Shown here one piece after another: positions 21,701 through 30,998 of a DNA stretch of 64,000 bases. Positions within the stretch are counted from its first letter, which is position 1, and each line of letters begins with the position of its first letter. Source of the stretch: Astragalus membranaceus. Its lineage: Eukaryota; Streptophyta; Magnoliopsida; Fabales; Fabaceae. The notes beneath the pieces are model-generated. The model was not told where the DNA came from. It saw only the letters and a program-made list of their open reading frames with translations, and did not search any database. Location: the NCBI GenBank assembly GCA_039519185.1, contig CM076851.1, forward strand, positions 97,523,531 through 97,587,530, given 5' to 3'. The translations under genes and the position numbers were made by a program.

Positions 21701-24700
21701 TCCTCCCCACCCCCTGTTTCTTCTCCCCCTTCTCCCCCTTGATTCTTCAATTCTTGCGAGTTGCTGCCACTACCTCCCCCAAACTCAAACTTGGGTTTGG
21801 TGATAACAGTCCTATGCTTCCCCGGGTCACTCCCCGAACTCCACCCCCCATTTCTCCACTTAGTCCCTTCACCCCTCCTCCCTCCTTCCTCTCGCAACGC
21901 CTTGTTCCTCTCCCCTATGAGTAACGCCCGATCCATCAAAGCGTTCAATCCCCTCGTGCTATGGAGTTTCAACTCGGTTTGTATCTCCTCATGTAAACCA
22001 TTGAGAAAAATGCTTTCCAACATGCCCCTGTCACGCCTCTTCAATGGAGCCATTAACATTTCAAATTGCTCACGGTATTTCATCACTGTCCCTGTTTGTT
22101 TAACACTCAGGATTGGTCCCAAAGGGTTGCTGACCAGACTGGGCTGAAAACGCCGTATGACGGCCTGTTTAAATTCTTCCCACGTTGGCCCTGGGTGTTG
22201 TTCTTCCCACCATTGAAACCAATTTAGGGCCCTCCCATCCAAAGCAATCATTACTGCCTCCAGCATCTCTTCTTCTTCAACCCCATTAATTTTAAAGTAC
22301 CGTTCCACCTTGACGAGCCACCCGTAAGCTTCGCCTCCTTCAAAAACGGGGATCTCAAGTTTCCGCCCCCGGTGCCGGTGTCTCGCACGCGGGCTGGTTC
22401 CCCCGGAAGTCGCAGATTCGGTGGACGAGCCGCCTTCGCCGTCCTCCTCCGCGCTTGGCAGCGCCGCTTGGCTGCCCCTCCGCCGGCGGCGTCGCGTCTC
22501 CTTCAAACGGAGCTCCAGCCGTTCCATCCACTCGGGCATGGCCTCCCCTTGCACGCGCACTTCTAGCGCAAGCCCCTCGACTTCTTGCTCGAGCCATTCT
22601 TGGCGTTCTTCCATGGCGGTCTTCTTCACCATCGTTCAAGCTCCGTGGGACAAGAGCTTTGATACCAATGATAGAGAAACATTAAAAGGGCAACCTAGTG
22701 CTACCAAAGTTGTAGGTTCATGGAGGGTCTAAACAAGTAGCCAGTATTACATGTCCAAATGTGCTAATGATACATGCATTTTTTCCAGCATCATTTTTAG
22801 TGGCATTATTTACTAGCTCCCATCTTCTCCACATTTCACCTCTTTGATTTTAGTTTTTTGATCTTACTGACATTTTCGATGTTCTATTTACATGTTTTGC
22901 AGTTTTGATTGCCAATTTTACAGTAGTCTTTGTAATTTTGGTTTCATAATTCCAGGTTCTAGAAAGTTCTCCTCAGGAACGACAGCAAGTTGAACCAGAT
23001 CCCAACTCTTCAGAATATGCAGGCAGCTCTTTGGATGATTTCTCAGATACGGATTTGATTTCAGATGATGAAGTAATCTCTTCTCTTTGTGCTTTGATAT
23101 TTTGTTGTTCCGGTTCCGGGTTTGACTATTTGATTCATCTTAGTATATGCTAGAATGGATTTTAGTCTGCTATAGGATATACTGTTATGGCTCATATTTC
23201 GTTCTTGGGAGAATCTGAGCCACTTATACAATTCTTTTTGACCTACTTTAAAGAAAAATGAAAATATCTTTGCTCTGCTCCCACTTGCTTTTAATTGCAT
23301 TTGAGCGATTTGGATTGCTATGCTAATTAAGTTGCAAGTTATGTATTTTAGATTATGGATTGATAATTGATTACTGTTTTTTGGCAGGAAATTAAAAAAA
23401 CTATTTCTGGAAATGATGGTACCTTAATGTCCTTGCTAAAAATGGGTTTTAAGGAGGAGGAGGCTTTAGTAGCCATAGAAAGATTAGGTGCGCTTTTTAC
23501 TATTCATTCTTGTATTTGTTATAGGTTTTTACTTTTTAGCTTTTTTATTTTGCAATAATGCTAGTCCTTTCTGATTTTTTTTGGTTCTTGTTGAATACTT
23601 TACTATCTTCAATTAATTTCCAATACCTTGATTTGTGTACCTTGAGAAACTTGAGCCACAAGGCAAACAAAAAAAACACTTGGAGTCAGTTTGATAAACT
23701 TTTCCACAAGTACATATAGGAAAAGAGAAGTTGAAATGATCTTGTAATAACAAGTCTTTTGAATAGTGTAAGTCTAAAGCAGTTTTTGCACCTCAGTTTT
23801 TGAAGCTCTTTTATTTTACTTGTCTATATAACCTTCTATGTAGTTATAAGTTTTTTCTGTTAGTTAGGAACCAATACTTATCTCAGTTGAAAAGCTCTCA
23901 TAAGCTAGAAAGTAGAAACTAATCCAAAGCAGCAGGGCTTTGCTGCATGAGTTTCTACTCTTTTTAGTGTACTTGCTTCCCTGGAGGTTTAAGGGTTGAA
24001 GTTGAAACTTAACTTTGTTATTATTTTCAGCCTCGATGACACTGCCTCATTTTGACAACATCATAGTTCTTTTTGTACTTAGTAGGAGTGTTACTTAATC
24101 GTCTTTAAGAATGCTACTGTTTCAGAATATTATTGATCACGTTTGTATTTTGTATAAGGTTAGAAGATCTGAAATTTGGCTACTCTCTCCAAGGGACACA
24201 TGAATTAATTTAACTTTGCCATTCACATTTGTACCCTCATATGAGGACTTTTTGTTTGGTTCTTTGTGTTCATAAGCTTATGTAAGAACGGTCTGATGAA
24301 CTTTTACTCTCCATTTTCTTTGCCTCATTGTTGTATTGAAATACTGCAGGTCCTAACTCATCACTTGAAGACTTGGTTGATTTTATAGGTGCTGCGCAAA
24401 TGGCAAAGGCAGAGGATGCTCTCCTACCTCCTGAAAATAAGGTAGCATGTTGGAATAAAATAGAAAATTAATGCATATAAATTTGTATAATTTTTTTTTT
24501 CTATTTCATTATGACCTTCCATTCATCTGTTAAAGTTTTTGTTTAGTTCATCTCTCACACTGTGAGTGTCACATGCTTAATTTAAAAACTCCAGTTTTTG
24601 CAGCCACAATACAGTGAGCATGACAAACCTAAAAAGCGAAGATTTTATGATTATGAAGTGTTGGGGCAAAAAAGACCAAAGGCAAGTCAGGAGAAGATAC

Positions 24701-26564
24701 TACTATTTGAGGATGAGGAGGAGACACTTCATCTTCCAAATCCAATGATTGGCTTTGGGGTTCCCACCGACTCATATTTCATATCAGAGAGAAAACCTCC
24801 AATTCCAAACGAGGCTATTGGACCTCCTTACTTCTACTACGAGAACGTTGCATGTACACCTAAAGGTGTTTGGCAAAAAATATCAAATTTTTTGTATGGT
24901 GTGGAGCCTGAATTTGTGGACTCGAAATATTTTTGTGCTGCAGCTAGGAAAAGAGGCTATATCCACAATCTCCCTATTGTAAATAGATTCCCTCTTCTAC
25001 CTCTGCAACCACCCACAATACACGAGAAATTTCCCCTAACAAAGAAGTGGTGGCCCTCATGGGATCCAAGAACGAAGCTTAATTGTTTGCAAACAGTCAT
25101 TGCTAGTGCAAAATTAACCGAAAGAATTAGGAAGGCTTTAGAAAGCCACACTGGAGATGGAGATCCCCCTGAAAGAGTCCAGAAGTATGTTCTAGAACAA
25201 TGTCGGAAGTGGAATTTGGTTTGGGTGGGAAGGAATAAGGTTGCTCCACTTGAGCCAGATGAAGTAGAAAAACTGTTGGGCTTCCCAAAGAACCACACAA
25301 GAGGGATAAGTAGGACTGACAGATTCAAGTCACTTGGCAATTCATTTCAGGTACTCTCTCTCACCTAACAAAGCCTCCTCTATATGTAATAGTCCTTGAA
25401 ACTATCTAACAATATTTGAATTAACTTTAATTCAAACTCATACTCACATTAATAAGGTAGAGGAACTGAGGAAGACCTAGAATTCATTTGCAATGATCCT
25501 CTAAAACTAATTGATTTTTGATACAACACAATAGTGATTCCCCCGGCACATTAAATAGTGAGAAAATGCTTTGTGTTGTCTTGTATTCTGAATGACTCTG
25601 TCATAATGGTTAAAATCATATGCTATTTTACTATTTATTTTCTTTTGGCTTAAATATGTAAGTAGTCCCAAAAATATGGTAATTTTTGCTTTAGGTCCCT
25701 GAAAAGTTTTTCTCTCATTTTGGCCCATCATTCTGAAAGTTTGTTAATTTTGGTCCATATAGCTAACTTTGTCAATCTAATTGTCTCTAGTTTTACCTTT
25801 CAAGTAATTCCCTAGTTAATTGTTTTCAATTCAGTAAGACACTTGCACTTGTTGGCATCTCTGTCAACAATCTCCAAAGTAATCTTTCTATATAGCTAGT
25901 GGGACGCGCACATTTTAAAAAATTAGAGATGAAAATTAGACATTTTTTATAGGGACAAAAAGCAAATGTTACTATAGGAGGCCAAAAAGCATATTTAAGT
26001 CTTGATTTCCTATGAAACCTTCCAATGGATTTCAATTGCCAACTAGAATGATTTGCTCTATAACTTATGGTTATGCATTTAAGTTTCCTGTGTACAATTC
26101 TCTTTCCTTATATGTTCAGTTTATTTCAGGTTGACACAGTGGCATACCACCTGTCAGTTCTGAAGGACATGTATCCCAATGGTATTAATGTTCTTTCTCT
26201 CTTTTCTGGGATTGGTGGTGCTGAGGTAGCTCTTCATCAGCTTGGCATCCCTCTCAAGAATGTAGTATCTGTCGAGAAATCAGAGGTCAGTAGAAACGTT
26301 GTCAAAAGCTGGTGGGAACAAAGCATGCAGAAAGGTAACTTAGTTGAGTTTGATGATGTTAGGCAGATAAATGAAGAGCGTTTAGGGCAGCTAATGAGTG
26401 CATTTGGTGCCTTTGATCTCGTTGTTGGTGGCAGCCCATGTAACAACTTGGCTGGGAGCAATAGGGTCAGTAGGGATGGACTAGATGGCAAAGAATCGTC
26501 CCTCTTTTTTGATTACTTTCGAATCTTACATTTGGTGAAGGAAATGTCTCCAAAATATCAATGA
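15767..26564 (+). CDS. DRM2: DRM-class de novo DNA (cytosine-5) methyltransferase, DRM1/2 type
   Basis: Plant nuclear enzyme of RNA-directed DNA methylation that methylates cytosines in all contexts at siRNA-guided loci. Coding exons, each with GT/AG borders: 15767-15769 (start ATG, spliced straight after; exon from about 15728), 15960-16091, 16390-16521, 17343-17442, 17524-17570, 22956-23072, 23388-23487, 24350-24441, 24595-25350, 26130-26564. All phases fit and give about 637 residues. Residues 2-89 are two copies of an acidic segment (DWTTEDELE). UBA-like domains lie at about 95-138 (FDNFVGMGFPGEMV) and 185-241 (LLKMGFKEEEALVAIERLG). The rearranged methyltransferase domain places the C-terminal motifs first (ENVACTPKGVW; RTDRFKSLGNSFQVDT), then motif I VLSLFSGIGG and catalytic motif IV GGSPCNNLAGSNR, with Cys at about 597 (26439-26441). 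Retention of this Cys argues against the catalytically altered DRM3 class. Intron 6 (17571-22955) holds a Gypsy element. DRM1 versus DRM2 is not resolved. Confidence 0.93.
15941..16793 (+). repeat. Tandem exon-intron duplication in the DRM gene
   Basis: Two units of about 410-430 bp each contain a 132-bp exon and its downstream intron: exon at 15960-16091 with homology to about 16370, and exon at 16390-16521 with homology to about 16793. The 44-residue products share about 36 residues. Both exons are phase 0 at each end and keep acceptor and donor, so either can be skipped or both included without a frameshift. Confidence 0.88.
17111..17202. repeat. Short direct repeat in DRM intron 4
   Basis: AATGTCACTGCGTCTTGATG occurs at 17111-17130 and again at 17183-17202. 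Flanking bases also match loosely, so a 72-bp tandem duplication is likely. Confidence 0.6.
17844..18145 (-). repeat. 3' LTR of the intronic Gypsy element
   Basis: 302 bp with TG at the minus-strand start (18145-18144) and CA at the end (17845-17844). A purine-rich tract (complement of ACTCCCCCCTAAAA, about 18148-18161) directly precedes it on the minus strand. The polyprotein frame runs about 90 bp into the LTR. Confidence 0.72.
18052..21515 (-). pseudogene. Gypsy chromovirus pol: PR, RT, RNase H, IN, chromodomain
   Basis: Protease (21515-21198) reads LIDCRASSNFIS, so the glycine of the Asp-Ser-Gly triplet is replaced by Arg. After a frameshift, 20930-19713 encodes reverse transcriptase (FFDDILVYSKD) and RNase H (FIVETDASGKGLGAVLMQ ... 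VVHTDQRSL). A TAG codon precedes the integrase: H2C2 finger GHSGILRTYKRI...CAICQQNK, then MDFVGGLPRS, IVSDRDRVFTS and the HLQTDGQTEV block. Another TAG lies at 18843-18845 (after GSKPK), then MSPFEALYGRRP. A frameshift at 18393-18396 leads into the chromodomain (EDILAVRKAQNG..LVKWK..PDFENFWEDF), which in this family targets heterochromatin. Both TAG codons are in one shared frame. Confidence 0.92.
21600..22632 (-). pseudogene. Gypsy chromovirus gag
   Basis: Starts at ATG 22632-22630, 24 bp inside the primer-binding site. An N-terminal coiled coil (EERQEWLEQEVEGLALEV) and a basic Arg-rich segment precede the gag core (LEIPVFEGGEAYGWLVKVERYFKI; ALNWFQWWEE; FKQAVIRRFQP). A frameshift near 21700 separates the core from the zinc knuckle (CFKCG.RWG), which is itself broken by a 10-bp direct duplication (AAGGTGGGGC type, complement at 21620-21645). 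The frame ends early at 21670. The usual capsid and RNA-binding roles are therefore lost. Confidence 0.86.
22656..22667 (-). other. Primer-binding site of the intronic Gypsy element
   Basis: On the minus strand TGGTATCAAAGC follows the LTR remnant after one base; it matches the initiator-Met tRNA 3' end in 11 of 12 positions. Confidence 0.8.
25647..26002. mobile_element. MITE in DRM intron 10
   Basis: Imperfect terminal inverted repeats: left GGCTTAAATATGTAAGTAG, right with complement GACTTAAATATGCTTTTTGG. The inner pairs include GTCCC and TTTTTGCTTT blocks over about 50 bp per side. The interior is noncoding. Such GGCTTAAATATG ends with 'tttggtccct' wording are, to my knowledge, common in legume genomes and are often assigned to Mutator-derived MITEs. 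No target duplication was resolved. Confidence 0.62.
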
Positions 26565-26601
26565 CTAGTCTAGAGTAACCTCCTTTTGGGCTTTTGTATA
26601 T

Positions 26602-26607
26602 AATAAA
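26602..26607 (+). terminator. Possible polyadenylation signal of the DRM gene
   Basis: AATAAA lies 38 bp after the stop codon in a T-rich context. Plant signals are variable, so this is only the best candidate. Confidence 0.42.
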
Positions 26608-26788
26608 CATTTCGGAGCTTTTGTAACTTAAACGTTAGACTGATTTTTCTCACCCCATTTTTGTTGCCAAAGAAAGGCAACGGTTAAAATAAATTTTTTG
26701 TCTCAACATTTTTTATTGTAATTTACTATTATTTTATTAATTCATACCTAGGTAATGGTTGTGAGTTCGGTACATCCAAAAATGTTAG

Positions 26789-26945
26789 GTTAATCTTTCT
26801 AGGATTCTTTTTTTTTATTATGAAAATTTTACGGTGAGGGGATGACGCCCCAGTCCAAGGCAGAGAAGACCTTCGGGCTCTTTGAGCACTTACGAAGGTA
26901 ATTACATTTACCTCACCCAAGGAGAGTTAATCTTTCTAGGATTCT
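26789..26945 (-). mobile_element. SINE, 5'-truncated, with 20-bp target duplication
   Basis: Body 26809-26925 is flanked by a perfect direct repeat GTTAATCTTTCTAGGATTCT (26789-26808 and 26926-26945). On the minus strand the body runs from GGTGAGGTAAATGTAATTACC through CCGAAGGTCT and GGGCGTCATCCCCT to an A-rich tail (T-run at 26809). It matches the 3' half of the full-length copy at 61779-61993. The tRNA-related head with its A and B boxes is absent, as after incomplete reverse transcription. It lies about 240 bp beyond the DRM stop codon. Confidence 0.82.
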
Positions 26946-28030
26946 ACTTTGTCTAATTCTTACTTTCTTTTCAACATCTTATTTTTTCAGTTTCGCCAAT
27001 GGCTACTGACTTTAAGAAATTCAGAGCCTTTACAAACCATAGAAGTAGATAGCTTTGTACATTCAAATAAATCAATGCTTACAAGATAACGTTGTCTTTG
27101 GATGCTAAGGTGAACTCTTCACGGTTTTTTTTTTAAAAGTGATTTGATTTTGTTAACCACACAATTTATAAATTTTTTTAAAATATTTTTAAATGCTAAT
27201 TGATTTCTTTAACAACTGTTTCTCACAAAAGACATTGTGATTCAGAAAGTTGTTGTAACCTAGAAGAATCTGGATGTCATGGAAATAAAGATTATTGCTT
27301 CTTGGAGTTATGAAGTTGAAAGGAAAAAAATCTGATTATATTTGAAAATGAAGACCTGAAAATAAATGTATACTATATAACAAAACGAGAAAAGAAGTGT
27401 TACAATTGCAATATGGGTTTCTCGAAAAAAATTGCAGTATGAAGTTTTTTTTCCCAATCAATGTTCTTTCCAAGGTTGGTTGCATTGAATAGTTTTGAAT
27501 CGAAAAGTGCTCGACCGTAAATAACTAGTTAATTACATAAGTTCTCAGTTTTGGTTTTTCGATTATAATTATTGCTACCCCCAAGATATGAGAGATTTAA
27601 TTCAATACAGTAATGTTTCACTGTAGATCAAGGTTCATACAATGGATAATTCATAAATCTATTTGATAGTTCAGACTGAGATGCCTTTCACGAAGATGGT
27701 CATTACTCATTACTAGTAATTGGCACTATGATGTCTCAGTTAGACATAGGGATTTAGAGTGAAGAGTAGTATAAATAGCAAGTATATTTATCGTGTCAAA
27801 CCTGGGCCAAGCCCCTTTATGTAGATGAGTTGGTTGCATAATAGTGATATTTTCGAGTGAGATAAGGTAAAACACTCATCAATTGAGTTAGTACTATCCT
27901 TAATGATAAAAGTTAGTACACTTTTGTTGAGTGACATAAGGTGTTTTCACTTTGGCTTTTTTTTTTTTTTTACCTAACCCATTTAATCCCCAAAATACCC
28001 CTCAAAATTTAAAAGAAAACTATTTTTCTT
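26946..28030. other. Noncoding DNA
   Basis: AT-rich intergenic sequence. I see no gene, RNA or terminal repeat. A T-run at 27959-27972 precedes the inverted repeat. Confidence 0.4.
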
Positions 28031-28224
28031 AAACTTTCCGGAATTACCTCAAAAGAAGATAATTCAGGAAACCAATTTTTAAAACTTTCCGGAAAATCAC
28101 CTCAAAAGAGGTATTTCCGGAAGTCATTTTTGCCTTCTAGAAATACCTCTTTTGAGGTGATTCCGGAAAGTTTTAAAAATTGGTTTCCAGAATTATACTA
28201 TTTTGAGGTAATTCCGGAATGTTT
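28031..28224. repeat. Long inverted repeat (foldback) built on TTCCGGAA motifs
   Basis: Two arms of about 92 bp pair around a short loop near 28125-28135. The left arm begins AAACTTTCCGGAATTACC and the right arm ends GGTAATTCCGGAATGTTT. Each arm also contains CACCTCAAAAGAGGTATTTC-type sequence and its complement. A transcript would form a long hairpin. The design resembles subterminal repeats of CACTA-like elements, but no CACTA end is seen next to it. Confidence 0.68.
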
Positions 28225-28259
28225 TTTTTTTCTTTTAAAATAACGTAAACACGATTTAT

Positions 28260-28800
28260 TACGCTAAATTACGAGAACGATAAATTACGAGGACCATAAA
28301 ATACGAGTCCATACGACGTTTGTGGGTCCATGAGAATGATCACAATCAGCTAAAGCACTGGTATGGCCTCCATACGACGTCCATAAATACGAGTCCATAA
28401 AATGCCTGTGGTCTTCCCATGGCCTCCATACGACGTCTGTGGGTCGTAAGGCATCCAGCTGACCCTGAAAATGACTAAGCTTCACAGCGTCATTCTGAAT
28501 CTAATCCTCCTGGTGCGGGTACTAGGAGCAGAAGTGTGATCTGCATCTCCGCCTGCTGGCTGTGACGATTCGTCTCGCTCAAAACGTCCTGAACTGCTCA
28601 CCACTGAAAAAAAAAACGTTCCGGAAGTCAGTTTTGACTTCCTAAAATACGTCCTTTGAGGTGTTTCCGAAAAGTTCAGAGAAACAGTTTTTCGGAATCA
28701 TCCTCAAACGAGGTGTTTCTGGAAGAATTGCAAAAAAAGCTTCCGGAAATACGTAAAAATAAGGTATTTCCGGAAAGATAAAAAAAACTTACTGAGAATT
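28260..28800. repeat. Repeat cluster: CCATACGACGT units and TTTCCGGAA motifs
   Basis: Direct repeats CCATACGACGTYTGTGGGTC (near 28312 and 28427) and a shorter CCATACGACGTCCATAAATA copy (28371) occur with repeated TACGAGTCCATA and GATAAATTACGAG pieces. From 28617 to 28770 further TTTCCGGAAGT and GGTATTTCCGGAAAG motifs resemble those of the foldback at 28031-28224. Together 28.0-28.8 kb looks like the end region of an unidentified DNA transposon. Confidence 0.42.
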
Positions 28801-29689
28801 TCAGAATTATGTGAAAATGAGCATCCACACATAGGGGAGGAGAGGGTACAAAAAAAAGCTTTTCACTTTTTCTGCATATGAGCATCCACACTGCATTCCA
28901 TCGGTTAGCCTCAATATACTCCGAACTTAAAAAAGCCATCAATGAGAGCCATTCTATTTTTAGTAATATAGGGCAAAAAATAAAGATCAATTGTGGCATA
29001 TATAGAGGAAACATTCGTAATTTGAACTATCTTAGTTATATTGGTGTCTTTTTTTCGACCACCACTACATATTTAATTATGTGGAGTGGCCATTTGATGA
29101 CATGTACAAAGATTAACTAATTTTTGTAGTGAATTGACAACTTCTGTAAACAAAAATTTGTGTAGAATGTGTGGCTAACATTGTTTTCCACTTTTCAATA
29201 AGATATGACATCTAATGGTCATTGCAGAGCATCGGAGGAGGTGGGATCATATGCAAGAGAGGGTTCGTCGAATGAAGGAGGAGCGTCGTCGAATATTAGA
29301 GTTACCGCAGCTGTAGTAGACGTTGACCACATCCACCACTACCAAAACACTACTACCGCCCACAACCACAACCACAACACCACTACCAGCCTATTCCTCG
29401 GTACTACTATCGTCTTGAGACCACCCAACCATCGTTATATCTATTCTAGCATCTCACTCATTGTCCCAACCAATGTTTTAAAAACCGAACTGAACCGGGC
29501 GGTTCAACTGGGAACCGAACACTCGGGTGGTTGGTTCAACCCCATTTGAACAGCCAATTGAACAGCCAATTGAACCGCTATATTAATTTGAATTTAACCA
29601 TCAAAGCAAATAATTAATTTGATCATATTAGTGATTATGGGGACTTTTGGAAAGGTGGTTTAAGAACATGCATAGCGTAGTGCTTGGTT
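28801..29689 (+). other. Mostly noncoding; short coiled-coil coding remnant and repeat end
   Basis: At 29227-29316 one frame reads RRRWDHMQERVRRMKEERRR before a stop, an Arg/Glu-rich helix that looks like the tail of some transposon-borne protein; I cannot name the family. At 29470-29585, ATGTTTTAAAAACCGAACTGAACCGG-type sequence with several AACCG and GGTTCAA pieces resembles one end of a plant DNA-transposon repeat, with no partner end found. Similar wording (TGTTTTAAAAACCAGACC) occurs at 16813. Confidence 0.3.
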
Positions 29690-30831
29690 GAGTTTTTTCC
29701 CACTTGACATGTTGTGTATTGTTGTGCAAAAACGTGTGCAAATATACACGGTCTAACAAGTAGTACAATGATAAACAAAGGTCATTCTCACAGAGATTGG
29801 GTAGCTAATTCAATGCAAATATGACTTGAAGAGTAATCTAGTGAGTAAAATAAAACAGTGACAAAAATCATCTTCAGACAGAGGAATTAAAGTGTAATTG
29901 AAGTGGGTATTAAATCTATAATAGAACTGGTTAAGGATTGTAATTCCATTGCATTATCGTTCTAGTTGCAAGTGTTATGAGGTGCTGCATCACTTGGATG
30001 CAAAGTCAAAGTATGTTTTTCCTGCATTTTCACTGGGGTTTAATTAGGGTACCTTATGTCTAAGCCCCCATTAATGTCGACCCGAACCATGATAAAAAAG
30101 ATCCAGAACACCCCATGAACCTGGTTAAATTTTTTTAGTTTAACCAACTTAATTAAAATGCCTTTTAATTAAAGGTACTCATGTGAATCTATGCATTCCG
30201 CTAGTTAAACCTTTTCACATAGCTGTATTAAAATTAGGGTGATCAAGCTTGGCTCAACATATGACAATAAAACACATCGATCTAAAGTGTCATTAACAAC
30301 AACATAGTTTTTACAACTTGAAATGAATTACAACTTCATTAAATCCCTAACACTAGAAGGTTTAGCTCATGTTGAGCTTTTCAAATAACCAAAATAAAGA
30401 AGTACACCAAAGTTAAAACCAACATTTCCACCGAAGAAATTACAAAGAAATTAAGGGAAAATGAAGAACATTTCTACACATCAACTAACATCTCCTAGCT
30501 CCCAGCAATTCACAGCATTCTTGAAATGCTTTCACAGTGATGTGCAGGCCCAACAATGGCGGAATGAGTGAAGGTTGAAGATGAAGATGGTGTGGTGCTT
30601 GTTCCTAAAAGACAATCAGGGATCTGAAGAATCACCAGCCTCATTAAATGGTCATTTTATAGTCATCCAAATAGGGCAACATTCCCTTACAAAAAGACAA
30701 AAGAGACCCTACAAAAAAGTGCTTTATCCAATTCAAGTAAAATGATTCTTTAGTTGTCCCCATTTCCTTGCTACTCATTACCTGCCACACCTTGTCCTCT
30801 ACTGCCAGCTCAGCATATTCACTATCTTATG
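29690..30831 (-). repeat. Gypsy-type LTR relic interrupted by the second Copia element
   Basis: From about 29750 the sequence (CTAACAAGTAGTACAATGAT..., then GGTGCT near 29983) is clearly similar to 52410-52650, which flanks the Athila/Tat-like Gypsy relic. It contains no coding frame. The relic probably continues after the Copia insertion at 43306. The strand is assigned by analogy with the 52.4-kb copy. Exact ends are not determined. Confidence 0.48.
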
Positions 30832-30998
30832 TGCAGAGTTTATACCTTAGGCTTTAGTTAGTGCTGTTTTGGTGGTGCTATAACATCTATGCTGTTATGC
30901 AGTGCTATAGTATGCTGTTATGTTAATTCTGTTTGTTGCATATTTCTGTTATAGGTAGTTAGTTCGGTTACGGCTTGTAACTGATTGTATAGACTCTA
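30832..30998 (+). repeat. 5' LTR of the second Copia element, first half
   Basis: TGCAGAGTTTATACC... matches 42974 onward until the LARD insertion. The last five bases CTCTA are the left copy of the LARD target duplication. Confidence 0.92.

Larger units (their letters stand above)
17844..22680 (-). mobile_element. Ty3/Gypsy chromovirus in DRM intron 6
   Basis: Antisense to the DRM gene. The order on the minus strand is PBS, gag, protease, reverse transcriptase, RNase H, integrase, chromodomain, which is the Gypsy order with the chromovirus C-terminal addition. The 3' LTR is 17844-18145. At the other end only the last 12 bp of a 5' LTR survive (TGATAGAGAAAC, 22669-22680), matching the end of the 3' LTR, before unrelated intron sequence begins. 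A deletion has removed most of the 5' LTR and with it the promoter. No target duplication can therefore be recognised. Confidence 0.9.

Noticed and set aside
21618..22732. Plus-strand proline- and serine-rich frames opposite the Gypsy gag
   Set aside because: Antisense shadows of the GC-rich gag; the minus frame has recognisable gag domains.
22681..22740. SINE-like wording (AAAGGGCAACCTAGTGCTACC) right of the Gypsy remnant
   Set aside because: It recalls a known plant SINE head, but no boxes, tail or target duplication could be found, so the match is too short.
28285..28485. Minus-strand frame over the CCATACGACGT repeats
   Set aside because: Repeat-derived, 66 codons, no domain.
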